Part shown: positions 35,979 through 48,281 of the stretch, piece by piece
Numbering within the stretch: position 1 is the first letter of the stretch
Layout: each line of letters starts with the position of its first letter
Translations under genes and position numbers: made by a program
The notes under the pieces: generated by a model
Told to the model about the DNA's origin: nothing
What the model saw: only the letters and a program-made list of their open reading frames with translations
The model's database searches: none
DNA from: Shouchella tritolerans
GTDB taxonomy: Bacteria; Bacillota; Bacilli; Bacillales; Bacillaceae_D
NCBI RefSeq assembly: GCF_025770735.1
Contig: NZ_JAODPB010000001.1
Coordinates: 372,001 to 436,000 of the forward strand
Length of the DNA stretch: 64,000 nucleotides
Reading direction: 5' to 3'

Positions 35979-36308
35979 TACGATACCTGCTTTCTCCTAT
36001 CTAGGTGTGAATGCTGACTAAGATGCGTGAGTCGTTGAATCACGCTCATTCTCCTTTTCACACACTATTAGAATAGCATAATTCTATAAGAGCGCAGCAC
36101 TTTTCAAGAGTTAACGTCAAGCAAGTATCTCGACAAAAGCATGGCCGTTGCGAAGGAAGAAGAGCTTATAGCGATGAAACAGCTGCTAGCTATGAACAAA
36201 TAGGAAGTTCTCGCCGGATTTGATTGGAAAAAGGCTTGCCGATTTCAGTCGAAGCCGTTATATTGTTATTGAGAATGAAAATTGTTATCAACAAAAGGGG
36301 CAAAATAG
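35979..36308 (+). promoter_or_regulatory. Intergenic region with Fur-like box before the siderophore operon
   Basis: No gene seen in these 330 bases. GAGAATGAAAATTGTTATC (36271-36289) agrees with the 19-bp Fur consensus at 14 positions and lies 19 bases before the binding-protein start; TATATT at 36259-36264 could be the -10. A small hairpin, GCGTGA-9-TCACGC, is at 36025-36045, upstream of the divergent ASCH gene. Confidence 0.65.
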
Positions 36309-37301
36309 ATGAAAAAGAGGCATTTAATTGTTGCCGCCAGCGCGTTTATGTTATTAGCGGCATGCAATAGCAGTGGCGATGAGAATGGACAAGAAAATAC
36401 GTCAGAAGCTGGCAATGGCGACACGGGTTCAATTACGGTTACAGACATACAAGGAGAGCAAACGTTTACAGAACCGCCTAAACGTGTTGTCGCCCTTGAC
36501 TGGACGTATGTGGAAAATTTGTTGGCCCTTGGTGTCCAGCCAGTTGGAGTGGCTGACGTCGAAAATTACCACAAATGGGTAGATATCCGCGAAGAGCTTT
36601 CAGACGATGTCGTCGATGTAGGCTTACGAACTGAGCCGAATTTGGAAGCCATTGCCCAATTAGAGCCAGACCTTATTATATCAGCAAATTATCGTTCTGA
36701 AAACATTGAACAGGAACTGAAAGACATTGCGCCAATGCTCATCTTTGATCCTTATCCTGAAGAAAGCAAAGGCATTACCCATTATGAAGAAATGGAAACG
36801 ACATTCCGCGAAATGGCAAAAGTGTTAGACAAAGAGGCGGAAGGGGAAGCCGTACTGGCTGAACTTGATGAAAAATATGAAGAAGGCAAGGAAAAAATCG
36901 AGTCTATGGACCTGGAGACGAGAGATTTCGTGTTGACGATGGCCTATACCGATAACCAGGCGCCTGTGTTCCGCTTATTTAATCCGAATGGAATGGCGCC
37001 AGCGATTTTAGAAAAAATTGGTTTGAACAATGCCTATGATTCAGGAAGCTTTGAGTTGTACGGGTACGCTACGACGGGGGTAGAGGAGCTGCTCTCAGTC
37101 GAAGACGCAAACTTCCTCCATATCGTCCAAGACGATGATGGCTTGTTTGAGGAAGGGCTGGCAAACAATGCGGTTTGGAATGACTTGGATTTTGTAAAGG
37201 AGGGCCGGGTTTATGCCCTTGGCGGTGACACGTGGCCGTACGGTGGTCCTCTGTCGGCAATGACGTTGATTGACCGCACCGTTGAAGCATTAGACCAGTA
37301 A
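36309..37301 (+). CDS. Ferric-siderophore-binding lipoprotein
   Basis: 330 aa. Signal peptide with lipobox LLAAC (Cys ~20), acidic linker, then a class III binding fold (TroA/FecB type): PPKRVVALDWTYVENLLALG, PVGVADVENYHKWV, EPNLEAIAQLEPDLIISANY and the end GDTWPYGGPLSAMTLIDRTV. Resembles YfmC/FecB-type iron(III)-dicitrate or hydroxamate binders. Linked to a fused permease 3 bases on, and to a Fur-like box. No ATPase gene follows, so it must borrow one (YusV-type sharing is known in Bacillus). Confidence 0.88.
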   Translation: MKKRHLIVAASAFMLLAACNSSGDENGQENTSEAGNGDTGSITVTDIQGEQTFTEPPKRVVALDWTYVENLLALGVQPVGVADVENYHKWVDIREELSDDVVDVGLRTEPNLEAIAQLEPDLIISANYRSENIEQELKDIAPMLIFDPYPEESKGITHYEEMETTFREMAKVLDKEAEGEAVLAELDEKYEEGKEKIESMDLETRDFVLTMAYTDNQAPVFRLFNPNGMAPAILEKIGLNNAYDSGSFELYGYATTGVEELLSVEDANFLHIVQDDDGLFEEGLANNAVWNDLDFVKEGRVYALGGDTWPYGGPLSAMTLIDRTVEALDQ

Positions 37302-37304
37302 GCG

Positions 37305-39293
37305 ATGAATGAACAAGGCAAGAGCGTTTTTTATTCCTTTTTTCTTTTAATAGTAGGCCTTTCCTTGTTGTTGGTTATTTCCGGCCTTCATTTAACACAA
37401 GGGCAAGCACAGTTTACACTAAAGGAGCTTGTGCTTGGTTTATGGGAAGGAGATGGCCGCATTCAAAGCGTCATTTTTGGCGTCCGTATGCCAAGGGTCG
37501 CTGTCGGTTTATTAGCTGGCGGCGCTTTGGCAATGACAGGCCTCGTGCTGCAAACGCTGACGAAAAACCCACTTGCTTCGGCGGGGACGCTTGGAATTAA
37601 TGCAGGGGCCTATTTTATGGTCGTAGCTGCAGCTGTTTTCTTGCCAGGCATAAATAGTTCGTACCCATTTATTGTGTCTTTTCTCGGCTCTGCATTAGCG
37701 GCGCTTCTTGTCTTCTCACTTGCTGGACGAGCAATGGATCCCGTTCGCGTTGCTTTGACGGGAATGATTGTCTCTCTTTTGTTTGCGGCAGTGACGAGCG
37801 GTTTGCAGCTTATGTTTGAGCAAGAGACGAACGGCTTGTTTTTATGGGGGGCAGGCACATTGATCCAGAATGATTGGTCTGGATTCCGGTTTGCACTTCC
37901 GTTCATTGTTTGTGCCGGCCTGCTTTTGCTTTTATTAGGGAAACAACTTGACTTGCTGCTTTTAGGGGAAGAGGCTGCTGCTGGCCTTGGCGCGTCTATT
38001 CAGCGAATTAAAGCAGCTGGGTGGTTGTTGGCCATCGTGTTGGCAGCTGCGACAGTAAGCGTCGCTGGACCAATTGGCTTCATTGGCTTAATGGCGCCAC
38101 ACATTGTGCGGATGCTCGGCATTCGCGGCCATAGGCAGCAGCTTATCCATGCCTTTGTGTGGGGCGCCTTTTTGCTCATCGCTGCAGATGTACTGGCTCG
38201 GTTCATTCAGCCGGGAAGTGAAATCCCCGTTGGCGCGATCACTGCTTTGATAGGCGGGCCATGGCTGATGTATTTAGCTTACCGGACGGGAAAACGCTAT
38301 AAAGGGCAGAATCAGACGCTGCGTGGGAATCGGAGCAAGCTGTCGTTTCCTTGGTTGATTGCAAGTATGGTGGCGGTTTTGCTCGTAGTAGCGACATGTG
38401 CGCTAGCGTTCGGCGGCGGTAGCTTTTACGGTTTTTCGGAAATGGCATCAGGGGCCCTTTTCGATACAGTCACGGTACAATTCCGCTGGCCGCGGGTGCT
38501 TGTTGCCTTTCTCGTTGGTGCGTTGTTAGCCCTTTGCGGTGTTTTGCTGCAAAGTGTGCTCCGCAATCCACTTGGCGACCCATCGATTTTGGGAATTACT
38601 TCTGGCGGTGGCGTCGGCGCTTTGTCTGTTTTAGTGCTGTTTCCGTCACTATCGTTTGCCTGGGTGCCTATAGGGGCAGCCACCGGCGCGGGATTGGCAA
38701 TCGCTGTTATTCTGTTAGCGACGAAACGATCGAATTGGGAACCGATTTCTTTGGCGTTAATGGGCGTCGCCGTCTCAGCGATGGGGTCAGGCATCATTCA
38801 AATTTTAACTGTAAAGGCAGGGGTCGGCGTTGCGCCTGTCCTCCTCTGGTTGGCAGGAAGCACCTATGGGATGAATTGGCAGGATGTCTGGTTTCTCGCT
38901 TTCGTGCTGATCGCGCTCGTTCCTATTTCTTACTCGTTTTCCCGTCAACTTGACGTTCTTGCCTTAAATCAAGAAGTATCGGTTACACTTGGCTTGCGTA
39001 TTCAGCTTGTCCGCGTCCTCGTCTTGCTTTTGGCGGTTGGCGCTGGAGCGGCCGCGGTGGCCGTGGCAGGGGCGATTAGTTTTATCGGCCTTCTTGCTCC
39101 CCACGCTGCTAGGGGAATCGTTGGCGTCAAAACCCGTTTCGTTGTCCCTGTTTCCATGTTGCTAGGCGGAATTCTACTTGTGACAGCTGATTTGCTAGGC
39201 AGGCTGGTCCTTTATCCAAAAGACATTCCGTCTGGCTTGCTCGTTGCGATCATTGGCGCCCCTTATCTGTTATATATTATGAAAAAATTGTAG
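37305..39293 (+). CDS. Fused FecCD-type siderophore permease (FhuB-like)
   Basis: 662 aa, twice the usual FecCD length, about twenty helices. Each half has its own motifs: RMPRVAVGLLAGGALAMTGL with KNPLA, then PIGFIGLMAPHIVRM; and RWPRVLVAFLVGALLALCGV with RNPLGDPSILG, then AISFIGLLAPHAARG. The join is near residue 340. The whole channel comes from one chain, as in FhuB. Starts right after the binding-protein gene. Confidence 0.9.
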   Translation: MNEQGKSVFYSFFLLIVGLSLLLVISGLHLTQGQAQFTLKELVLGLWEGDGRIQSVIFGVRMPRVAVGLLAGGALAMTGLVLQTLTKNPLASAGTLGINAGAYFMVVAAAVFLPGINSSYPFIVSFLGSALAALLVFSLAGRAMDPVRVALTGMIVSLLFAAVTSGLQLMFEQETNGLFLWGAGTLIQNDWSGFRFALPFIVCAGLLLLLLGKQLDLLLLGEEAAAGLGASIQRIKAAGWLLAIVLAAATVSVAGPIGFIGLMAPHIVRMLGIRGHRQQLIHAFVWGAFLLIAADVLARFIQPGSEIPVGAITALIGGPWLMYLAYRTGKRYKGQNQTLRGNRSKLSFPWLIASMVAVLLVVATCALAFGGGSFYGFSEMASGALFDTVTVQFRWPRVLVAFLVGALLALCGVLLQSVLRNPLGDPSILGITSGGGVGALSVLVLFPSLSFAWVPIGAATGAGLAIAVILLATKRSNWEPISLALMGVAVSAMGSGIIQILTVKAGVGVAPVLLWLAGSTYGMNWQDVWFLAFVLIALVPISYSFSRQLDVLALNQEVSVTLGLRIQLVRVLVLLLAVGAGAAAVAVAGAISFIGLLAPHAARGIVGVKTRFVVPVSMLLGGILLVTADLLGRLVLYPKDIPSGLLVAIIGAPYLLYIMKKL

Positions 39294-39338
39294 GCGCCGA
39301 AATATAGTTGATTCAAAATCGGTGAATGATTACGCTAA

Positions 39339-39388
39339 CAAGGGATCATCCCGTACTGGCAACCAGGCGGGATGATCCCTTGTTGTTT
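39339..39388. terminator. Bidirectional terminator, siderophore operon / MFS gene
   Basis: A 15-bp perfect stem, 39339-39353 with 39368-39382, followed by TTGTTT. It overlaps the last bases of the convergent MFS gene. Confidence 0.85.
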
Positions 39389-40562
39389 ACTGAAAGACTT
39401 CTTTATCCTCAACTCGGCTTGCCATGATCGTTAATAACAAGCCGAACAATACAATCGCAGCTGCGGCTAAAGTAATCATCCTGTAGCTCAATGCAGCATC
39501 CAAAAATACGGTTCCAAGTGTGGCACCTAGTGCATTCGCGACATTAAAAACAGAGGCAGCTACTGTTCCAGCAAGCATCGGTGCTTCCCGGGCAGCCAAA
39601 ATCACTTTTGCATTTAACAGCGGCGTCGTCCCGAACGTACCTACTCCAAACAGGAAGCAAATGAAAAAGGCCAGGCTGGGAATTTGCAACATAAATGAAA
39701 ACGAGGCTAACACGGCGGATAAGCAGACAAGAGAAACCATTAAGCTTTTTGTAAGAGCTCTAGGAACGATGCGTCCTGATGAAAAGTTGCCAATTACCGC
39801 GCCAAGCCCAAAGGCAAACAGCCCGAATGTGACGCCAGTAACGCCAAACCCAGCAATTTCCCGTAACATCGGCTCTTTAAAGGTATAGGCAGTAAATACG
39901 CCGGAATACCCAAACACGATGATTGCTAGCACCATGAGCACGTTTTTGCTCTTTAGTGCCCCGAGTTCCTTTTTGAGTTGTGGTAGTTGCCGGTGTTGCT
40001 CATTTGGCACAACGGATATTAAGCCTAGAAGCACAATAGTCCCGAGCATAACTAAAAACCAAAATACAAGACGCCAACTAAGCATCCCGCCGAGAAAGGA
40101 GCCGAACGGCACGCCAATCATCACGGCAATTGTTAAGCCGCCTTGGACGATGGCGATAGCGCCCGTTCGCTCATTCGGGTCTGACAGTTGGATTGCCATA
40201 GACATGCAGAGACCAAAAAAGGGAGCGTGCATGGTTGCAGACAGTAGGCGTGAAATTAACAACACTTCAAAATTCGGCGCTGTGGCTGCGACCACATTGC
40301 TTATAATGAACAAAGCGACAAGCCCGATTAACAAAGGCTTGGGCGGAATTTTAATCGTCAATACTCTAAGAACAGGTCCAAATATTGCCACGCTTATTGC
40401 ATAAACGCTTAGCAAAAGCCCTGTTAGCGAAACAGCGACATTTAAATCTTCAGCAAACTGGGTGAGCAAGCCAGTGACTACATACTCAGTCATCCCAACG
40501 GCAAACGTCCCTAACATAAAAACAAACAAAATCATCGCTTTTTTATTTGCCAAGCGAGCCAT
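39387..40562 (-). CDS. MFS transporter, DHA1 family (AraJ/PbuE-like)
   Basis: 391 aa, twelve helices. N-terminal FMLGTFAVGMTEYVVTGLL resembles the AraJ/YdhP/PbuE start, with the loop RLLSATMHAPFFGLCMSMAI and NERTGAIAIVQGGLT of this drug/purine-efflux branch. It may export a small metabolite; lying beside the ureide cluster, purine-related efflux is conceivable but not shown. SD AAAGGGG upstream. Separate from pucG by 227 bases. Confidence 0.82.
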   Translation of the reverse strand: MARLANKKAMILFVFMLGTFAVGMTEYVVTGLLTQFAEDLNVAVSLTGLLLSVYAISVAIFGPVLRVLTIKIPPKPLLIGLVALFIISNVVAATAPNFEVLLISRLLSATMHAPFFGLCMSMAIQLSDPNERTGAIAIVQGGLTIAVMIGVPFGSFLGGMLSWRLVFWFLVMLGTIVLLGLISVVPNEQHRQLPQLKKELGALKSKNVLMVLAIIVFGYSGVFTAYTFKEPMLREIAGFGVTGVTFGLFAFGLGAVIGNFSSGRIVPRALTKSLMVSLVCLSAVLASFSFMLQIPSLAFFICFLFGVGTFGTTPLLNAKVILAAREAPMLAGTVAASVFNVANALGATLGTVFLDAALSYRMITLAAAAIVLFGLLLTIMASRVEDKEVFQ

Positions 40563-40733
40563 CTTTAACCCCTTTCTTTGAAAATCCCTTAACTTTTATG
40601 CAAACGAATGTAAACGATACAGCAATATGGGGTTTGTGTCTAGTGGTATGTACTGCGTCTAGATAATGACTATGCCTCTTTAAAAAAGCAAGCGAGAAAA
40701 TTTGACGCTGACCGATAGGATCCAAAAACCATG

Positions 40734-40777
40734 AAAAAACCGAGCGAATCGCTTTAAGCCATTTACTCGGTTTTTTT
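40734..40777 (-). terminator. Terminator of the pucF-pucG transcript
   Basis: AAAAAACCGAG (40734-40744) pairs with CTCGGTTTTTT (40766-40776), with T-runs on both strands; it follows pucG by 13 bases. Confidence 0.85.
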
Positions 40778-40789
40778 ATTTCGACTGAT

Positions 40790-42034
40790 TTAGAAAGTGG
40801 AGCAGGCATTTTTCTTTTGTTCATAGTAAACAAGAGCCGCTTGCACTCCTTTGCCTGCTTCCACTTTAGCGCCATTGTAGATGAGCGCTGCCTCAAGTGC
40901 CGCGAGCACGAACAAAATATTTTCCTTGCGGCAGCTAGAGCCCATTGTGCCAATCCGCCAGATTTTTCCGTGGAGCGGTCCGAACGAGCTAGCGATTTCT
41001 ACGCCAAAGTGGCGCAACATAAAGGCACGCACGTGATCAGCGTCAAGCCCCTCAGGCACACAGACGCAAGTCACCATCGGCAATTTATGTTCATGGGTGA
41101 CAAACAACTCAAGGCCCATGGCTGTTAGCCCGGCAATCAGCGCTTTTTCATGGTAGGCATGCCGCGCAAACCGGTGGGGAAGCCCTTCTTCAAGGAGGAG
41201 TGTTAAACCCTCATGGAGAGCATACAACATAGATGTTGCTTCCGTATGATGATTCAACCGCCTTGGGCTCCAGTAATCTTGCAGCATCGCCAAATCAAAA
41301 TAGTTGCTGGCGATCGGCGCGCCTTGTGTTGGTGTGTTCTGGTCATCGGCAGTAGCAATGCCACGCTCGACTTTTTTGCGGCGCCCAAGGATCGCTTCTA
41401 CACGTTTGTTGTATGTGATTGGCGCCATGCCAGCAGGAATGGACAAGCATTTTTGCGTGCCGCCGATGGCCGCATCGATGCACCATTCATCAACGAACAC
41501 ATCTGTCCCGCCAATCGTTGCGACCGCATCGACAACAAACAAGCAGTCTTGTTCGCGGCAAGCTTTGCCAATTTGGGCAAGGGGCTGCATACATCCCGTT
41601 GACGTTTCCCCGTGGACACAAGCGATCATTTTTGGCTGGATTGCATGCATTTGGGCGATGACCTCTTCTTCATTAAAAACGGTGCCCCATTCGCACTCGA
41701 TTTTCCACACATCAGCTCGATAACGCTCGCAAATTTCTACAAGCAAGTGGCCGAATCGCCCATAGACAGGGACGAGCACGCGGTCCCCAGGTTCAATTAG
41801 GCTGGCGAGGACAGCCTCAATGCCAGATCGCGACGTGCCGTTGATTGGAAAAGCCCATTCGTTTGTTGTTTGAAACAGCTTGCGCAATTGGTCCATTGTT
41901 TGATTCATCATGTCTGTAAAAGCCGGATCGAATTGCCCTAAAATCGGTGCACTCATTGCACGCAAGACACGGTGATCCACTTCGACTGGCCCTGGCGTCA
42001 TAATCGTCCGTTTCGGCGAGAGGGATGCGTCCAT
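40790..42034 (-). CDS. pucG: (S)-ureidoglycine-glyoxylate aminotransferase
   Basis: 414 aa class V aminotransferase. TPGPVEVDHRVLRAMSAPIL, NGTSRSGIEAVL, HGETSTGCMQPL and the PLP lysine in GGTQKCLSIPAGMAP; the N-G-T-S-R-S-G stretch and asparagine positions match PucG of B. subtilis rather than alanine-glyoxylate transaminases. It moves the amino group of ureidoglycine to glyoxylate, giving oxalurate and glycine. 40 bases downstream of pucF. Confidence 0.9.
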   Translation of the reverse strand: MDASLSPKRTIMTPGPVEVDHRVLRAMSAPILGQFDPAFTDMMNQTMDQLRKLFQTTNEWAFPINGTSRSGIEAVLASLIEPGDRVLVPVYGRFGHLLVEICERYRADVWKIECEWGTVFNEEEVIAQMHAIQPKMIACVHGETSTGCMQPLAQIGKACREQDCLFVVDAVATIGGTDVFVDEWCIDAAIGGTQKCLSIPAGMAPITYNKRVEAILGRRKKVERGIATADDQNTPTQGAPIASNYFDLAMLQDYWSPRRLNHHTEATSMLYALHEGLTLLLEEGLPHRFARHAYHEKALIAGLTAMGLELFVTHEHKLPMVTCVCVPEGLDADHVRAFMLRHFGVEIASSFGPLHGKIWRIGTMGSSCRKENILFVLAALEAALIYNGAKVEAGKGVQAALVYYEQKKNACSTF

Positions 42035-42074
42035 ATCGGTATTCTCCTATCTTTTGCGGTTTTTCTATCCATGT

Positions 42075-43313
42075 CTAGTAAGCAAGCTTATATAACAGCG
42101 CGGCAAGTGCGGAAACGCCAGCTTCAAGCTGTTCATCGGTTGTATATTCTAACGGAGAATGGCTAATCCCCCCTTTGCTAGGCACAAAAAGCAATGTCGC
42201 CGGGCAAAAGCTCCCGAAAATTTGGGCATCGTGGCCAGCGCCGCTATACATATATTGTACAGGCAAGCTCGTTTGTTGTGCTATTTCGAAGGCGGACGTG
42301 CTCAAGTTTGTGTCCATTGCTACCGGAGCGACATCGGCCCACTGGCTCACAGAAATTACAAGGCCGCTCTGTTGTTCGTGGGCGCGGAAATCCTTATCCA
42401 TTGCAGCGCAAAAACGGTCAAGCATGGCGGTATCGTGGTGGCGAATATCGAGGGAAAAAACCACCTTGCCAGGAATGACATTCGCTGTATTTGGAAGGGC
42501 TTCGATTTGCCCGACAGTGGCAACGAAATCTGAATCCAACTCTCTCGCATTTTGCAATAAACGGGGAATCAACATGGAAGTGAGCTCCAATGCATCTTTG
42601 CGCAACCCCATCGGGGTCGTACCCGCATGGTTCGCGGAACCTGTTACCGTTATGGTGAACCTCCGTTGGCCGACAATCGCTTGGGCAATGCCAATTGTGT
42701 TGCCACTTGACTCTAGCACTTGTCCTTGTTCAATATGCAATTCAATAAAACAGCCAATGTCTGAACGATCAGGCGGCTGGTAATGGCCACGGCCAAATCC
42801 ATTTTCACGCATCGCCTCGCCTAAGCAAATGCCTGAGGCATCGACAATTGTATCAGGGTTTGTCTTGCTGTAACGGCCTGTAATGTTGCCAGAGCCCCAA
42901 AAAGCAAGAGGGAAGCGGCTGCCTTCTTCTTCGCATAAAGACAAGACGTCAATGGTTGTTTTCGGGCGCCCGAAGCGGGCAACTAGACGTGAAACGGCAA
43001 GCAAGCTGCCGATAATGCCATAAACGCCGTCAAAACGGCCACCGTTGATAACAGTATCTATATGGGAACCGGTGACAATCGTTTTATTGGTTGTCTCAGT
43101 CCCTTCCATACGTCCATAAGCATTCCCGACGTCATCATAAAACGGTGCAAGCCCTTTTTCCTGAAAGAGGCCGAATATCGCTTGTTGGGCATCGAGCCAA
43201 GCCGGTGTATAAAGTAGGCGTGTATTGCCGCCGTCGCTTGTTTGCCCAAACTGAGCAAAATAATCAATATAGGAACGGACTTGTTCGATGTTTGAGCTGT
43301 GTTTAATCGCCAT
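42075..43313 (-). CDS. pucF: Allantoate amidohydrolase
   Basis: 412 aa, M20 metallopeptidase fold. Metal ligands in GSHIDTV, DGVYG, EEEGSRFPLAFWGSGNITGR and HIEQGQVLESSG; dimer-domain GSANHAGTTPMGLRKDAL; C-terminal SGAGHDAQ and GGISHSPLEYT. Hydrolyses allantoate to ureidoglycine, CO2 and ammonia (AllC/PucF). The hydantoinase-type N-carbamoyl hydrolases are close relatives, but the pucG and pucR neighbours favour allantoate. Confidence 0.88.
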   Translation of the reverse strand: MAIKHSSNIEQVRSYIDYFAQFGQTSDGGNTRLLYTPAWLDAQQAIFGLFQEKGLAPFYDDVGNAYGRMEGTETTNKTIVTGSHIDTVINGGRFDGVYGIIGSLLAVSRLVARFGRPKTTIDVLSLCEEEGSRFPLAFWGSGNITGRYSKTNPDTIVDASGICLGEAMRENGFGRGHYQPPDRSDIGCFIELHIEQGQVLESSGNTIGIAQAIVGQRRFTITVTGSANHAGTTPMGLRKDALELTSMLIPRLLQNARELDSDFVATVGQIEALPNTANVIPGKVVFSLDIRHHDTAMLDRFCAAMDKDFRAHEQQSGLVISVSQWADVAPVAMDTNLSTSAFEIAQQTSLPVQYMYSGAGHDAQIFGSFCPATLLFVPSKGGISHSPLEYTTDEQLEAGVSALAALLYKLAY

Positions 43314-43477
43314 TGTATCCCTCGCTTTATTTTTTATGTCAGAAATGCTGCGAATGATTCTGTGTGAGACTGATTTTACTGGTAAGCTACCGATAAATCA
43401 TTGGCATATCTATTAATTATTTTCGTTATGATTGTGCAATCTGACTAATTCACGGAAAAACAGAAGGGGGATTACAA

Positions 43478-45118
43478 ATGGACATTTCCCAATTACTAAC
43501 GTTGCCTGTCTTTGCAGGGGCGCATTTGGCCGCAGGGCAAGCAGGAGCTGACCGCAACATTGAGCATGTCAACATGATGGATGCCCCTGATATTGCTGGC
43601 TTTTTAAAGGGAAACGATTTGCTTGTTACAACCGGTTACCACTTCAAAGAGGACGCGAGCAAGCTGACTAGTTTAATTGAAACAATGATAGAAAAGCGCT
43701 GTGCGGGCCTTGGCATCAAAACAAAGCGGTTTCTTGGCAAGATTCCAAAAGAAGCGATTGAACTCGCTGACACTTACGGATTTCCGCTTATTGAACTTTC
43801 GGAAGAGGTTGGACTTGGAACAATTGTCAATCAAACATTGAGTGCGATTCTTGATTTGCGCACCAATGAACTAAAATCTGCGCTTGAAGCGCACCAAACA
43901 TTTTCAGCCCATCTTATGACTGGAAAAGGGCTTGATGAATTGTTAGAAAATGTGGCAAACATGATTGGCAGCCCGACGATGCTTCTTGACGAACGTTGCC
44001 AGCTTGTTGGCACTTCCCAATCATCGAGCGCTGTTCTAGCTGGTATGCAATATTTATACCGCATGGGCTTTTCATTATTTTTGCCACAAAGTGTTTGTAC
44101 GTGTTTTTCGATAGTGACTGGAAAAGGGCAGGTCGAGGTGTTGACCGCTTTTCCGGTCAGGACGGACAAACAAAAAAACGGCGCGCTACTCGTGTTTGCT
44201 GAGAGAACAGCTTTAGATAACGGCGATTTGCTGACAATTGAACAAGCAGCCAACGTCATAGCGTTTGAATTGATGAAAAACAATGCACTGAACCAGTATA
44301 CAAGAAGAGCAAAAAACGAGTTTTTCCTAAATTTCATTAAAAAAAGGTATTCATCGAAGAAAGAAACGTTGAACCGGGCGCTTGAATTCGATTTGTCGAC
44401 TGAGCAGAAGTATAAATGCATAGCTGGCAGGCTAGATAGCGAGGAAAAGCAGCTTGGTTTTAAGCAGCAGCAAATTGAAGTTGAAAAAGTCTTCGATTTT
44501 ATGGAGGGAGAGTTGGCGATTTTTCCGTTTGTTTCCCACTTGTTTATTATGAACGATATGTGCTTGATTTTGATTGCGGTAGAGTCTGATGACCTTGCGA
44601 GCGATGAATGGTCGCCGACGTTAATCGCGATCGAAATTATTCAGGAACGGGTAGCAGTACAGTTTGGCCGCACGATCTCATTTGGCGTTAGCAATGTCTG
44701 CCACGAACTTTGGGATGTGATCGAAGGCCATAGCGAAGCAGTTAATGCCTTACATTCTGGTCATTTGTCAGGAAACAAACAATTTATTCAAACGTATCAA
44801 GCGAAAGACATCTCCAAGCTGTTGCGGATGATTCCAGCTGAGGACCTCGCCGAGTTTTGCTCGCATACGTTGCAAAAATTATCAGACCCCCGTGTAAACG
44901 ATTTAAGTCTCATGCAAACACTTGCGGTTTATTTAGAAACCCATTGTCAGATTTCGGAAACAGCCAAGCGTCTTTATGTCCACCGCAATACGATCATTTA
45001 CCGCCTCGAAAAGGTGGAGGAATTGCTAGGGAAAGACTTAAAAGATCCAGAAACGACGCTGCATTTGCGCCTGGCCCTCCGCATACAGCAGACGTTATCG
45101 GAGCAAGCCCACTTGTAA
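43478..45118 (+). CDS. pucR: PucR-family regulator of purine/ureide catabolism
   Basis: 546 aa. N-terminal PucR domain (DISQLLTLPVFAGAHLAAGQ; APDIAGFLKGNDLLVTTGYH; CAGLGIKTKRFL; PLIELSEEV), a central GAF/CdaR-like region, and the C-terminal HTH_30: LETHCQISETAKRLYVHRNT then IIYRLEKVEELLG. Such proteins activate ureide genes in response to allantoin-pathway metabolites. Divergent from pucF, with a 164-base shared region in which no certain operator was found. Confidence 0.9.
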   Translation: MDISQLLTLPVFAGAHLAAGQAGADRNIEHVNMMDAPDIAGFLKGNDLLVTTGYHFKEDASKLTSLIETMIEKRCAGLGIKTKRFLGKIPKEAIELADTYGFPLIELSEEVGLGTIVNQTLSAILDLRTNELKSALEAHQTFSAHLMTGKGLDELLENVANMIGSPTMLLDERCQLVGTSQSSSAVLAGMQYLYRMGFSLFLPQSVCTCFSIVTGKGQVEVLTAFPVRTDKQKNGALLVFAERTALDNGDLLTIEQAANVIAFELMKNNALNQYTRRAKNEFFLNFIKKRYSSKKETLNRALEFDLSTEQKYKCIAGRLDSEEKQLGFKQQQIEVEKVFDFMEGELAIFPFVSHLFIMNDMCLILIAVESDDLASDEWSPTLIAIEIIQERVAVQFGRTISFGVSNVCHELWDVIEGHSEAVNALHSGHLSGNKQFIQTYQAKDISKLLRMIPAEDLAEFCSHTLQKLSDPRVNDLSLMQTLAVYLETHCQISETAKRLYVHRNTIIYRLEKVEELLGKDLKDPETTLHLRLALRIQQTLSEQAHL

Positions 45119-45445
45119 GTAAGGAAGGAAGTATTCACGCTACTGTTTGGCATGGCATCTTTCATGAAAAGGCGTTTGACTAGCGCTTTGGCGGAACATA
45201 GGGCTAGGGCTGGCAAACGTCTAGAAGGCGTTAAAAGGGATCGGCGTTTCTTGCTGTAGAAATCATTTTTATTGTGAGCATTCCTTACAAACAAAGGGGA
45301 GCTTTTTCCAACAACTGCTCGATTCAGTTAGCAACCACTCGTCATTTCCTCCAACATCGTGTTCATTGTTTAGCTGTTTTGCACAAAGATTTTTCTGATT
45401 TGTTGCGCTACAATGTGGAGCAACATTTGAGTAAAGGAGAGAGCG
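45119..45445 (+). other. Intergenic region upstream of the transporter/allantoinase/amidase operon
   Basis: 327 bases without a gene. Candidate -10 TACAAT at 45409-45414, 31 bases before the YfcC start, lacks a convincing -35, compatible with an activator-dependent promoter. No sigma-54 motif found. Confidence 0.4.
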
Positions 45446-48266
<2,821 letters not shown>

Positions 48267-48281
48267 ACAGGGGGAAAGCAG

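Noticed and set aside
36141-36203. 20-codon ATG frame upstream of the siderophore operon
   Set aside because: Too short, no ribosome site, no context.
42175-42783. 202-codon + strand frame opposite pucF
   Set aside because: Antisense shadow of a well-supported enzyme gene.
43831-44421. 196-codon - strand frame inside pucR
   Set aside because: Antisense shadow; PucR domains are continuous on the other strand.
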